A stretch of 52,695 nucleotides of DNA, taken from contig DXJV01000091.1 in assembly GCA_019056785.1 (NCBI GenBank), positions 1 to 52,695 on the forward strand, written 5' to 3'. This DNA comes from Candidatus Heimdallarchaeota archaeon (GTDB lineage Archaea; Asgardarchaeota; Heimdallarchaeia; JABLTI01). Below, piece after piece: positions 26,668 to 34,382 of the stretch (the stretch's first letter is position 1; each line of letters starts with the position of its first letter). A program made the translations under genes and the position numbers. The notes beneath the pieces were generated by a model. The model was not told the origin of the DNA, searched no databases, and worked only from the letters and a program-made list of their open reading frames with translations.

Positions 26668-27453
26668 TTAGTTTATAATAATAACTTCTTCAAATAGGGA
26701 AGGGTCATTAACGACGAAGTTTATCATTTCGAGATATTCATTTAAAGCCTCATAGGCAAATTCACGAGACTTAAATCGGGTGGAAATTTTCAGAACATTA
26801 ATCATATCTAACCCCTCAAGTCGAACAACTCCTTCTGCAAAGGAAATAATGAATAATACCCAATTTACATTATTTTCCCCAAAAACAGATGACCTCGGAA
26901 AAGGTTTCGCAAAAACTATTTTTGCTTTTCCTTTAAACTCATCGCCAATCTCGTTTAGAATACTCCGCGCTTCAATTATCCTGAGGTTCTTATAGCTATT
27001 CTTGGTAATTGCTGCTTCCAGCCTTTTTATCCAGTCATATCGCAATATGATCTTGCTCTCAGGATTATCCTCAAGATATTTCCAAATTGGGCAAAACTGG
27101 TGTCGTTCTTGACCGAATAATCGTTCTGGCAAGTAGGCGGTCCAGAGGTTCTCTCGAAGTTTCATCATATCAATTTTTACCGGCCCTTTCCTGAATGACT
27201 CTTTATTAACCTTATTTTGGAGTTCCTCTTGCCTTTGCTGTAATTTCTTCTCTGCTTTCTCTTTTGAATAAATAATCCCTTCAAGTATTACCATACCAAA
27301 TTCTTGAATAATAATTTTTGAGAGAGTAGTTACTGGAATTTGTGTAACAGTTTTTAGCCATTCTAAATTAACCTCGTCCCTATTGCCAATAAGCCTTTCA
27401 ATGGACTTGATCATTTCAGGTGTTATTGCTTCTTGAGAGGGGCTTGGACACAC
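26668..27453 (-). CDS. Unknown protein with possible N-terminal helix-turn-helix
   Basis: The start is a GTG at 27453 with GGTGA seven bases upstream; the product is 261 residues with no signal or membrane segment. The N-terminus (ITPEMIKSIERLIGNRDEVNLEWLKTVTQIPVTTLSKIIIQEFG) could form a helical or winged-helix unit. A basic coiled coil follows (SKEKAEKKLQQRQEELQNKV), then an alpha/beta region with ESKIILRYDWIKRLEAAITK and KAKIVFAKPFPRSSVFG. The middle strand-helix pattern is weakly reminiscent of roadblock or longin folds, but I cannot assign a family. It converges on citX. Confidence 0.65.
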   Translation of the reverse strand: MCPSPSQEAITPEMIKSIERLIGNRDEVNLEWLKTVTQIPVTTLSKIIIQEFGMVILEGIIYSKEKAEKKLQQRQEELQNKVNKESFRKGPVKIDMMKLRENLWTAYLPERLFGQERHQFCPIWKYLEDNPESKIILRYDWIKRLEAAITKNSYKNLRIIEARSILNEIGDEFKGKAKIVFAKPFPRSSVFGENNVNWVLFIISFAEGVVRLEGLDMINVLKISTRFKSREFAYEALNEYLEMINFVVNDPSLFEEVIIIN

Positions 27454-27536
27454 GACAAATTCACCAATTATAATTGTACTGAGAATAATTCTTTTTAAAA
27501 CTCTTTCCTTGGCTCATAATTCAACAATTTTTTTAT

Positions 27537-27896
27537 TTATTTTTCTATTTGCTCAGAAAAATACAACTCTTTCCCTTCTACTAACATTTCAGCCATTTTT
27601 CTTCTAGCTGAATTGATGAGTCGCCAAAGTGCTGTTTTTGACAGCGCCATTTTTCTGCCGGCTTCTTCTTGTGTCAAGCCTAAAAGGTCTACAAGACGTA
27701 AAGCCTCGTATTCTGCTATGGTAAGCCTAATTGGTTCTTCGGAGATTTTTGGTTTTGGCACCACACGCCTTATTTTTGGCAGCTCATAGATTACAATCTC
27801 TTTTAAGGGTCGCCCTCTTCTCTGCCCTTTAGGGCATTCGCGCTCTTCACAAAATCGTTTTCGTTTCTTTTCACATCGGAAATGATAATAGCGCAT
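27537..27896 (-). CDS. DUF134 family DNA-binding protein
   Basis: A 119-residue protein with the DUF134 layout: a basic N-terminus (CEKKRKRFCEERECPKGQRRGRP), the segment RRVVPKPK, then EEPIRLTIAEYEALRLVDLLGLTQEEAGRKMALSKTALWRLINSARRKMAEMLVEG. The second half is a sigma-70-region-4-like helix-turn-helix. DUF134 proteins are frequently encoded beside NifX/NafY-type iron-molybdenum cofactor-binding proteins, exactly as here, where the partner lies divergently at 28036. It is probably the regulator of that gene and of itself through the palindromes between them; the target assignment is inference. Confidence 0.9.
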   Translation of the reverse strand: MRYYHFRCEKKRKRFCEERECPKGQRRGRPLKEIVIYELPKIRRVVPKPKISEEPIRLTIAEYEALRLVDLLGLTQEEAGRKMALSKTALWRLINSARRKMAEMLVEGKELYFSEQIEK

Positions 27897-27948
27897 TTTT
27901 CACCGGATCCACATTTTAGTTGCTAGTGCCCTTTGTTCACAAATAAAT

Positions 27949-27970
27949 TTTTTGGGATATGTTCCAAAAA
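27949..27970. promoter_or_regulatory. Candidate operator 1 (22-bp imperfect palindrome)
   Basis: Arms TTTTTGG and CCAAAAA flank the eight-base centre GATATGTT; nine of eleven base pairs match. It lies between the divergent DUF134 and NifX-like genes, just upstream of a TATA-like TTTAAAAA at 27971-27978. Its arms match those of a second site 48 bases downstream. Confidence 0.6.
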
Positions 27971-27996
27971 TTTAAAAAGGAGTATGTTCTTCAACA

Positions 27997-28018
27997 TTTT
28001 TGGGAAATAACCCAAAAA
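27997..28018. promoter_or_regulatory. Candidate operator 2 (22-bp imperfect palindrome)
   Basis: Arms TTTTTGGG and CCCAAAAA flank the six-base centre AAATAA. It sits downstream of the TATA-like element, near the expected transcription start of the NifX-like gene, a position where a bound protein would block initiation. It shares length and arms with operator 1. Confidence 0.6.
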
Positions 28019-28035
28019 TCTGTGGTGAAAAAAAT

Positions 28036-28404
28036 ATGACAATCATTGCATTTCCGACAATCGATGCGAATGGTGAGAAGAGTAAAATTTCCAACCATTT
28101 TGGACGAGCACCATATTATGTGCTTTATGAAAAAGAGACAAAGCAATTTTCTGTTATAAATAATAAAAGCGAACATTTCGGTGGTGGGTATAAAGCACCG
28201 TCTCTTTTAGAAGACAATCACGTAAATGTTCTAATTTGCCAAGGCCTTGGGCAACGTGCCCTTCAGCGCTTCAATGAATCTAATGTTGCTGTTTATTTAA
28301 CAACAAAAACACTAGTAGAAGAGGCTCTCCGGGACTTTAATGATGGGAAATTAACCCTTTGCACTGAATCCGAAGCCTGCGAAGGAAAAGGGAAGCATCA
28401 TTAA
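28036..28404 (+). CDS. NifX/NafY-like dinitrogenase iron-molybdenum cofactor-binding family protein
   Basis: The ATG at 28036 has GGTGA seven bases upstream; a TTG at 28000 lies inside operator 2 and is unlikely. The product is 122 residues. The family pattern is clear: MTIIAFPTID...SKISNHFGRAPYYVLYE, then GGGYKAPSLLEDNHVNVLICQGLGQRALQRFNESNVAVY. In nitrogen fixers such domains bind iron-molybdenum cofactors; many archaea without nitrogenase carry them with unknown metal-cofactor roles. No nitrogenase gene is visible. The C-terminus (CTESEACEGKGKHH) adds Cys and His that might bind metal. Confidence 0.85.
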   Translation: MTIIAFPTIDANGEKSKISNHFGRAPYYVLYEKETKQFSVINNKSEHFGGGYKAPSLLEDNHVNVLICQGLGQRALQRFNESNVAVYLTTKTLVEEALRDFNDGKLTLCTESEACEGKGKHH

Positions 28405-28418
28405 TCCAAATGCAGTTA

Positions 28419-28460
28419 CTTTTTCTTTCTTTCTTTTCTTTCTTTCCTTTCTTTCTTTCC
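28419..28460 (+). repeat. 42-base pure pyrimidine tract of CTTT repeats
   Basis: The region directly after the NifX-like gene is an uninterrupted C/T tract built from CTTT and CTTTT units. It probably serves as a T-rich terminator for that gene. Being a microsatellite, it is also a site where length polymorphism would be expected. Confidence 0.6.
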
Positions 28461-28477
28461 AAAGAATAATCTTAAAA

Positions 28478-30208
28478 ATGATAAAGTGTAAAGAAAGTAG
28501 AACGAGAAGCTTTTATGAGAGATTTTTATCAATGGGAAACCTTACAGAAATGAATAATAACCAAGTCATTCGTGTTTTTTCTTTCTACTGTGATATCTGT
28601 CATAAAAAAATAGAAGTCCCAATACTGAAAAAGGACAAAGAACGACAAGTTGGTGGGATTTTTCGCAAGATTGTCATCCATCAATGTGAAAAAGAACCTT
28701 TAGCATTTTTCCTCTATTTTGATGAACATTATGCACTCCGGCAAAAGATTACTCGTGAAGTAACTTTTGAAAAAATTGATGCTGTTAATGGTTTTTCCCA
28801 CGAAGAATTAGAGGATATTAAAGTAAAGTATGGCTTCAATTATTTTTACAAGATTTTTGGTGATGAATTTTCAAAGGTTATTTTTGCTATCCTCATTGGG
28901 CAACAAGTGATAATAGCAGGAGAGAGGAGTGTTGTTTCTTCTTTGATAAACACTCTCAAAATTTTCACCGAAATTCGTAATTGCAAGATAACTTACTGGT
29001 CAAAAGAGGTTGAGTTACTTTCTGATATTGTAGGAACACCTGGAATAAACAGACAAAAATTTCCAAATTCAATAATTGTGGACCTAAAAAATAAACAAAT
29101 CAAGAATGGAATTTCAAACAAATATTCGCTTAAATTCTTACAGAAAATTATTCGAGAATTGGAGATCAATTCTATTTCAAATACTATTCTTAAAGAACTC
29201 CATCGTTTGGACAGCTATGTTAAATCCTTTATTCGAGTAAAAAGTGTAGACGAGGTCGAACTTTTTCTGGAGTCGTTAGCTTTTGAAATTCAAGATGTTG
29301 CGCTCCTCGAAATTTTAGTGATTATTGGTACCCAATTAAACCCACTCATAGCACAATATTACCGTTACAATTATCAGAATTTGAAAGAAATCGATTTGAA
29401 TACTGTCCTCCCGTTTAAAATCTGGTGTTTACAGGAAAAAAAGAGGGCACCTCCAATGACTATCGTGCCGGATAGCTTACCAAATTTCAAAGAATTCTTA
29501 ATTATCAAACGGATCCAAACGCAAGCGAAATGCAATCAATTTTCTCTAAAATTGTTTGAATTCTTCACTCCCAAGAATCATTATATCTTCATTCCCCAAG
29601 GACAAAATACATTTGTATTCTCTTTTCCGCGATATAATGAAGATTTCACTCTCATTTCGAATGCCTTAAAATGTCATTTTGCATTTCAAAAAGAAGCTAA
29701 AAGCAAAAAACTCAATAATGAACATGTTAAAAACAGAATTCTCGAGTCATGGAATGAGATAACAAAAAAAACAACTATTCCGAAAAAATACCAACATTTG
29801 TTAGAAATAAGACAGGAACTACCCTTATTAATAGAACATTCAATTCTCGAAAGCTATTTCTTTGAAATTACCTATGATTTTGCGAATTTCCGTTCATTAA
29901 CGACGGCATTACTCGAAAGATTGGAAGAGACCTTCCAAGTCGAGCTTAAAATTATTCATACTAAGAGCTTGTACACTATTTCTTCCGCTCTTCCATCGCA
30001 ATGGCCAGATAATCCCAAGGTGCAACAAACAATTACTGTCAATTTCAATATCCATTTGTATAACAAAGAGTTGGAGTCCCCTAACAAGTCGGCTATTGTG
30101 CTTGACTTGTTTGTCGACCCTGAAAATATGACTTTAGGTTTAGAATGCCAAAAACTTTTTTCAGATCTTTGTCAAAAATTCTTGAATTGCTTTTCAAAGA
30201 TATTTTGA
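28478..30208 (+). CDS. Zinc-ribbon protein with folliculin/DENN-like central domain (candidate)
   Basis: A 576-residue cytoplasmic protein; ATGs at 28478 and 28532 are possible starts. Residues about 35-95 form a putative zinc-binding unit (FYCDICHKKIEV ... IHQCEKEPLAFFLYFDEHYALR). Residues about 125-230 read YKIFGDEFSKVIFAILIGQQ, VIIAGERSVVSSLINTL, NCKITYWSKEVELL and DIVGTPG. From memory this follows the folliculin/DENN pattern (LG..F..L.W..LMGNQVI......V.SAFEVL......C.RIIPYSS). The rest is alpha/beta, with no membrane helix. DENN proteins act on small GTPases (GEF or GAP), and a Ras-like GTPase gene converges on this one 24 bases away. The fold call needs profile searching; the gene itself is solid. 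Confidence 0.55.
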   Translation: MIKCKESRTRSFYERFLSMGNLTEMNNNQVIRVFSFYCDICHKKIEVPILKKDKERQVGGIFRKIVIHQCEKEPLAFFLYFDEHYALRQKITREVTFEKIDAVNGFSHEELEDIKVKYGFNYFYKIFGDEFSKVIFAILIGQQVIIAGERSVVSSLINTLKIFTEIRNCKITYWSKEVELLSDIVGTPGINRQKFPNSIIVDLKNKQIKNGISNKYSLKFLQKIIRELEINSISNTILKELHRLDSYVKSFIRVKSVDEVELFLESLAFEIQDVALLEILVIIGTQLNPLIAQYYRYNYQNLKEIDLNTVLPFKIWCLQEKKRAPPMTIVPDSLPNFKEFLIIKRIQTQAKCNQFSLKLFEFFTPKNHYIFIPQGQNTFVFSFPRYNEDFTLISNALKCHFAFQKEAKSKKLNNEHVKNRILESWNEITKKTTIPKKYQHLLEIRQELPLLIEHSILESYFFEITYDFANFRSLTTALLERLEETFQVELKIIHTKSLYTISSALPSQWPDNPKVQQTITVNFNIHLYNKELESPNKSAIVLDLFVDPENMTLGLECQKLFSDLCQKFLNCFSKIF

Positions 30209-30231
30209 GAGCTTTTAGTAAAATTCCTCTC

Positions 30232-30903
30232 TTAGCTGTTTTCAACCGGTGTGTTTCTTTTCTTCCTCTCAGTATAGCTCTTTTTTTCAGTTTGAAGGAT
30301 ATTCTGGCACAAAATCTCAAATGTTTCTCTTACATTAATATTGGATTTTGATGACGTTTCCAAAAAGTCAACGATGTTAAGCTGCAAGTCTTCCTTCGAA
30401 TTGATGAAATCTTTGACAATTGCAGGGTCAACTTCTCTTTCATCTTCTAAGTCATTTTTTGTGGAGACAAGGATTATTGGAATGTCTTTCTCACAATTCG
30501 CTTTAATCAGCGGGATCCAGGTGTGATAGAGCGAAAAGAAAGTATCAATTACTGTACTATCATATGCCAGAATAATCCCTTTACATCCTTTCAGAAAACG
30601 ATCCATAATTTGTTGAAACTGTGGTTGCCCGGCAAGATCCCAAACAGAGAGCACCACCGACCCATTGTCTGTCTCTAGAGTGTGAGTGAAAAATTGCACC
30701 CCAATAGTTATTTTATAATTATCAAAGTAATCATCTAAAATATGCCCCATTGCTCGTTGACACAAAGTGGTTTTTCCGACTCCTCCAACACCAGCAATTG
30801 CAACCTTTATGATCTTGTTTTTTTCCTTTTCCAAAGGCAAATCTGTTTCAAGGTTCTTACTTGTTAAGACTCTTTTGTGTCGTTTTGATTCTATCTGTTG
30901 CAT
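30232..30903 (-). CDS. Ras/Rab-like small GTPase
   Basis: A 223-residue protein with all G motifs: P-loop GVGGVGKTT near residue 38, switch I threonine in KITIGVQFF, G3 WDLAGQPQF near 88, G4 TKND near 146 and G5 ETSSKSN near 180. The WDLAGQ sequence and overall spacing are Ras/Rab-like. An N-terminal extension of about 30 residues (QQIESKRHKRVLTSKNLETDL) and a basic C-terminus without a prenylation Cys differ from eukaryotic Rabs. The roadblock-like gene lies just upstream on the same strand (73 bases), so the two may be co-transcribed, matching the usual GTPase-roadblock partnership. Its 3' end faces the DENN-like gene. Confidence 0.9.
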   Translation of the reverse strand: MQQIESKRHKRVLTSKNLETDLPLEKEKNKIIKVAIAGVGGVGKTTLCQRAMGHILDDYFDNYKITIGVQFFTHTLETDNGSVVLSVWDLAGQPQFQQIMDRFLKGCKGIILAYDSTVIDTFFSLYHTWIPLIKANCEKDIPIILVSTKNDLEDEREVDPAIVKDFINSKEDLQLNIVDFLETSSKSNINVRETFEILCQNILQTEKKSYTERKKRNTPVENS

Positions 30904-30976
30904 GTCTTTTTATTAGCAAGAACTTATTTTTAACTGCTTTGCTGATAAAAAATCCCTCGAGACAACAAATAGTCCC

Positions 30977-31417
30977 TTAGTTTAGATTGCGTAATGCCTG
31001 CATAATTTGCTTCGCTTTAACAATTGCCACAGGCAATTTCGTTGTTTTCCGTTCACATTGGACAAAAAGGAGGAGCTTCTGTTGTGTTAGAACAAGAAGG
31101 GTTACTTCTTCCATTTGTATAAGTAAATGTTCCATCGAATTTTCTGTCATTTTTTTCAAGCGAGTTTTAACGCCCCCTACAAGTTCAATAATCTCTTTAA
31201 ACTCGAGGGTTTTCTCCCTTTTCCCCCATCGTTGATAATCATAGATCACCCTTTTTGGTTCAAGACAAATACAAAGACGAATAATGCCACGCATTGATAT
31301 TAATTCAGAAACAATTTTCTCGATATTTTGAGGCGCTTTTTCAGACAAAAAAATTACCGGTTCAATATAAATATCTGCATTCAATTTTTCCGCAACCTTA
31401 CTCTTCTTTTTAATCAT
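30977..31417 (-). CDS. Roadblock/LC7-like protein
   Basis: The start is an ATG with GGGGA just upstream; the product is 146 residues. The fold pattern is helix-strand-strand-long helix-strand-strand: NIEKIVSELISMRGIIRLCICLEPKRVIYDYQRW, then EFKEIIELVGGVKTRLKKM, then HLLIQMEEVTLLVLTQQKLLLFVQCERKT and a C-terminal helix. This is the roadblock/LC7 order, known in MglB and Ragulator subunits that bind small GTPases. The first 30 residues (KKKSKVAEKLNADIYIEPVIFLS) are extra. It lies directly upstream of the Ras-like GTPase on the same strand. Confidence 0.7.
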   Translation of the reverse strand: MIKKKSKVAEKLNADIYIEPVIFLSEKAPQNIEKIVSELISMRGIIRLCICLEPKRVIYDYQRWGKREKTLEFKEIIELVGGVKTRLKKMTENSMEHLLIQMEEVTLLVLTQQKLLLFVQCERKTTKLPVAIVKAKQIMQALRNLN

Positions 31418-31991
31418 TGTTCCCCTTATCCATTCTTCTTCGTGCTTTTATTTTTTACTTAATAGTCTTTTTTTATTGTTTAAATTTTCCGCTTGTCCCT
31501 TTCGGATTACTGTCTTTTTTTGTCAATTTTTTCCTATTTCTTTTTTAGTTTCCAACGTACTTTTTTGTTTCTCGCTGCAAATGAAAAAGTAAAAACATTT
31601 TCCTGAAATAATTAGTTTATTGTTTCACAATTTGTTTGTGGTTCTTTCTCTTCTTTTTTTTCGTCGAAAAATCGACGAGAAAAATTATTTAAAAAACGAT
31701 TTAATTAAATGACGTATTTAATAAATAACTCACAAACAAACAAATTCTTTGTTAAAATGAATTTTTGATAAAAGGTATTGGCTATTTGAAGTATTAAAAA
31801 AATGAGACTGAGAGACATTTTTTCTTAATTTAGCAATTATAAATTAAGTGTACAAAAAATAAGAGCGTAAAAAAACAAAGATTTAGTTAAGTAATTTTAC
31901 AATAATTATAACTATGAAAAATATTGTTAAGAAAAATTATTATTGAAAAAAACCTTCTTTTTATTTAGAAGAAACTTTGAGGTGAGAACTG
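31418..31991. other. 574-base AT-rich intergenic region
   Basis: No credible ORF is seen. The region contains long T and A runs, the TCGTCGA hairpin at 31661-31678 (annotated separately), and several TATA-like stretches (ATTTAAAAAA at about 31687, TTTAATTAAA at about 31700). It separates two divergent genes, so it should hold promoters for both. Confidence 0.5.
31661..31678. repeat. Hairpin TCGTCGA-AAAA-TCGACGA, copy 1
   Basis: A perfect seven-base inverted repeat with an AAAA loop, preceded by a T8 run. An identical 18-base copy lies at 36611-36628. Here it sits in a divergent promoter region, about 15 bases before a TATA-like ATTTAAAAAA, so it may be regulatory. Confidence 0.55.
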
Positions 31992-32924
31992 ATGTCTCGT
32001 GAAAGAAAATATTTTAAACCACTTCTGTTTGTTAATCTTTTACTAATTGGAATTGCCTTTCAAGATTGTTCCTTAATTCAAGCCACTCAAATAACTTTTG
32101 ATGATCATTTCACGTTTAATGCAATTTTTACTGTTAATGATTTTGGTAACTTTTCACGTTTTAAAGATGATTCCCGGATTTACAGTTATAACGGTGGGTC
32201 TTCAATTGAATTTGAATATCTAAGAGGAGTAGTTTCCGAGAATGTTTCTGAAATTTACATATTATCCTTAGGTGATTTAGGAAATGTTTCTGATTTTTCG
32301 TTAAGCGTTGTCGTGAATTACACCTTTGTTGATCTTTACGACATTGCCAGTTCCTATGCAATTGTTGGCAGCTATTATAATAATGATCTGGAATGGGTTG
32401 GTTATCCTCAAGATGCTCAGAGCCCTGTTTGTATATTGGGCTATCAAGACTTCTGGCGAAACTCTTCAGGCCGGATTTTTACAACCGCATATCAATATGA
32501 TATAGAAGAAACAAATACTACGGAACTAAATGCTACTGCTCTTTCAGGCGAACTTTTGTTAGAAGTTTCAAGAAATACTACCGGCTTGTTTACCAAAATC
32601 TCGTTTAATAATAATTATACTGAGATTGTTACTAAACAAGTAGTACATGGTATTTGGAAACCTGTTAATTATCTCCTGCTCTCCTTCATCTCTTCGGGTA
32701 ATACCACTGAAAATGCCAAAGCAATCTGGAAAGATTTTACTGCCGCATTTACGATCGAAAACGTTGGTCCAGTTATCCCGCCTAATACCTCTACGGGACC
32801 GAAATTCACCATCCCCAGCTTTAGCATTCCGGGATACACGTTAGTTATTGCCTTTTCAAGTACCATATTTCTTGCAGTGATTGTTTTCCTTAGAAAACGA
32901 ACTGAAAAAGCAGTAGTTTCTTAA
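31992..32924 (+). CDS. Surface protein with LamG-like domain and CTERM-like anchor
   Basis: A 310-residue protein starting at an ATG with GAGGTGAGAA upstream. Residues 1-30 are a signal peptide (PLLFVNLLLIGIAFQDCS). The body (about 35-255) is beta-rich with many Asn-x-Ser/Thr glycosylation-type sites, and the opening FDDHFTFNAIFTVNDFGNFSRFKDDSRIYSY fits a concanavalin/LamG-like jelly roll. A Pro/Thr/Ser linker (PPNTSTGPKFTIPSFSIPGY) leads to a hydrophobic helix and a basic end (LVIAFSSTIFLAVIVFLRKRTEK). The PGY-helix-RKR layout resembles archaeal PGF-CTERM sorting signals. The ligand is unknown; the gene stands alone. Confidence 0.7.
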   Translation: MSRERKYFKPLLFVNLLLIGIAFQDCSLIQATQITFDDHFTFNAIFTVNDFGNFSRFKDDSRIYSYNGGSSIEFEYLRGVVSENVSEIYILSLGDLGNVSDFSLSVVVNYTFVDLYDIASSYAIVGSYYNNDLEWVGYPQDAQSPVCILGYQDFWRNSSGRIFTTAYQYDIEETNTTELNATALSGELLLEVSRNTTGLFTKISFNNNYTEIVTKQVVHGIWKPVNYLLLSFISSGNTTENAKAIWKDFTAAFTIENVGPVIPPNTSTGPKFTIPSFSIPGYTLVIAFSSTIFLAVIVFLRKRTEKAVVS

Positions 32925-33084
32925 TGCGAAAAGTGGCGGTCTTGAAAAAATAAGACCCCCATTTCCCTCCTTATTTTTTTTGAGATATTTGCCATAGATA
33001 AAGAAAGAAGGTCGTAAAGTAAAGCGGGGATAATAATTAATTGAGCATTGAATAGAGAATTAATGTAAATCACTCGAGGTTTTT

Positions 33085-34080
33085 TTAAAGGAAAATGAGT
33101 CGTTGAAAGGGAATGTAATTTAAATGCTCATAGAGAGCAACACCATTTTTATTGATCTCAGGGGTACCAACGAAAGAATAGTCAAAGCCCATTTGTAAGA
33201 ATGTCTTTTCAATTGTAGTTATAAGTGCTTTTGCCACACCCCTCCCACGAAAGTTTGGATGCACACCCAACACACCTATAACACCAACTTGTAAGCCGTC
33301 CTCTCTTTTGGGCGAAAAAGCGACAAGTATTCCTGCAGGTTCTTGCTCTATCTATCTGGGCAATCAACTAAAATTCCAGAGGCGAATACCCAAACATTCC
33401 TGCGACAATGCATTTGTTTAATTCCAGACAATGTTCATAATTACTGACAATCGGGTCCCAGGAATGGATACTTTTGTCTTCTTCTAGTGTACTAAAAGCT
33501 TGAACTGTTAAGTCGCAGAAAGTCTAGAGAGAATAGTGGCTGCATGTTTTGAAAGTAATAACATTCCCTTCTATAGAGTCTATTTCCTCACTGCTTTGCT
33601 CTGTTAGTTACTTATAAAATTGCTTTGTGAGAGGAACCTTTTCATTAAATCCTACTGAATTGAAAAGCTCTAATAAAGGCGCCACACTACTAAGCTCATC
33701 AAGCATATATTTGAAAGATGTTTCAAGCCATTTCACACCTCGGCGCTTTAAGAGGGTAAGTCCTTCCTCGAGTAATTTTCCGGCGACCGTTTTAAACGAA
33801 GCTTGTTCTTTGACTAAGGGTTCCCACCGTTTAGTTTTTGCTTCGTCCTTTCTGATCAGTATCTCCATGCAGCCAACAAATGCTTGTTGCTCCTCTGAAA
33901 ATGCTACAAGAAAGAAGTTTTCCTTCTTTTGGAATTGTTTTTGTAATTCTGCTAATTCTTCTTCTTTATTATAAAACATAAATCGATTTGTTTTTCCCCA
34001 AGGAGTAGTTTTAACGCATTCTTTCTAAAGTTTTTGATAATCATTCCATGTAGATAGCTCTTTAACACTAATTTTCACCT
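33085..34080 (-). pseudogene. Decayed tandem GNAT acetyltransferase
   Basis: The original start is probably a GTG at 34080 (reading VKISVKELSTWNDYQKL), interrupted after 17 codons by a TAG at 34027-34029. It then continues in frame as KECVKTTPWGKTNRFMFYNKEEELAELQK ... GCMEILIRKDE to a stop at 33608. Further fragments in other frames follow (SIHSWDPIVSNYEHCLELNKC, EPAGILVAFSPKRED). The end, GVIGVLGVHPNFRGRGVAKALITTIEKTF, is the acetyl-CoA-binding motif of a GNAT domain. Restored, it would be about 330 residues, the length of a two-domain GNAT protein. At least three stops and two frame changes make true decay likely rather than sequencing error. Confidence 0.8.
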
Positions 34081-34112
34081 TCTACACCTACCCTAAGAAG
34101 GGTAAAGTCTAT

Positions 34113-34164
34113 ACTATAGCCCATTATTTAGTTTATTGGTGTAAAAAAACCCTTGGGCTATAGT
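34113..34164. repeat. 11-bp inverted repeat ACTATAGCCCA / TGGGCTATAGT
   Basis: ACTATAGCCCA at 34113-34123 is perfectly complementary to TGGGCTATAGT at 34154-34164, with a 30-base AT-rich loop. It lies upstream of the decayed GNAT gene and of the TPR gene. It could be a hairpin or paired half-sites; function unknown. Confidence 0.45.
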
Positions 34165-34187
34165 GTGCTTTTGATTGTACTGCTCGT

Positions 34188-34213
34188 TATATGATAATGA
34201 GTATTATCATATA
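34188..34213. repeat. Perfect hairpin with 11-bp stem and GAGT loop
   Basis: TATATGATAAT (34188-34198), loop GAGT, then ATTATCATATA (34203-34213) form an exact inverted repeat, followed by CCTTCTTTTAAATAAA. It is about 170 bases before the TPR gene start. It may be an operator or an RNA hairpin. The rest of the gap from 34081 to 34382 is AT-rich and shows no ORF. Confidence 0.5.
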
Positions 34214-34382
34214 TCCTTCTTTTAAATAAAAAGCCATAAAAAACACGCATTTTACTTTTAATACCAAAGAGTTAATAACCTTTAGGAACCGAACAAAAAA
34301 TAATTACTTTAGCCTTAATAAAAAAGAATTAAAATAAAAAAGCAATTAATATTGTTATCGAGTGACCCAAGGAGGGTGCCCA

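Noticed and set aside
28419..28460. CRISPR or structured repeat at the CTTT tract
   Set aside because: It is a simple pyrimidine microsatellite without spacers or palindromes.
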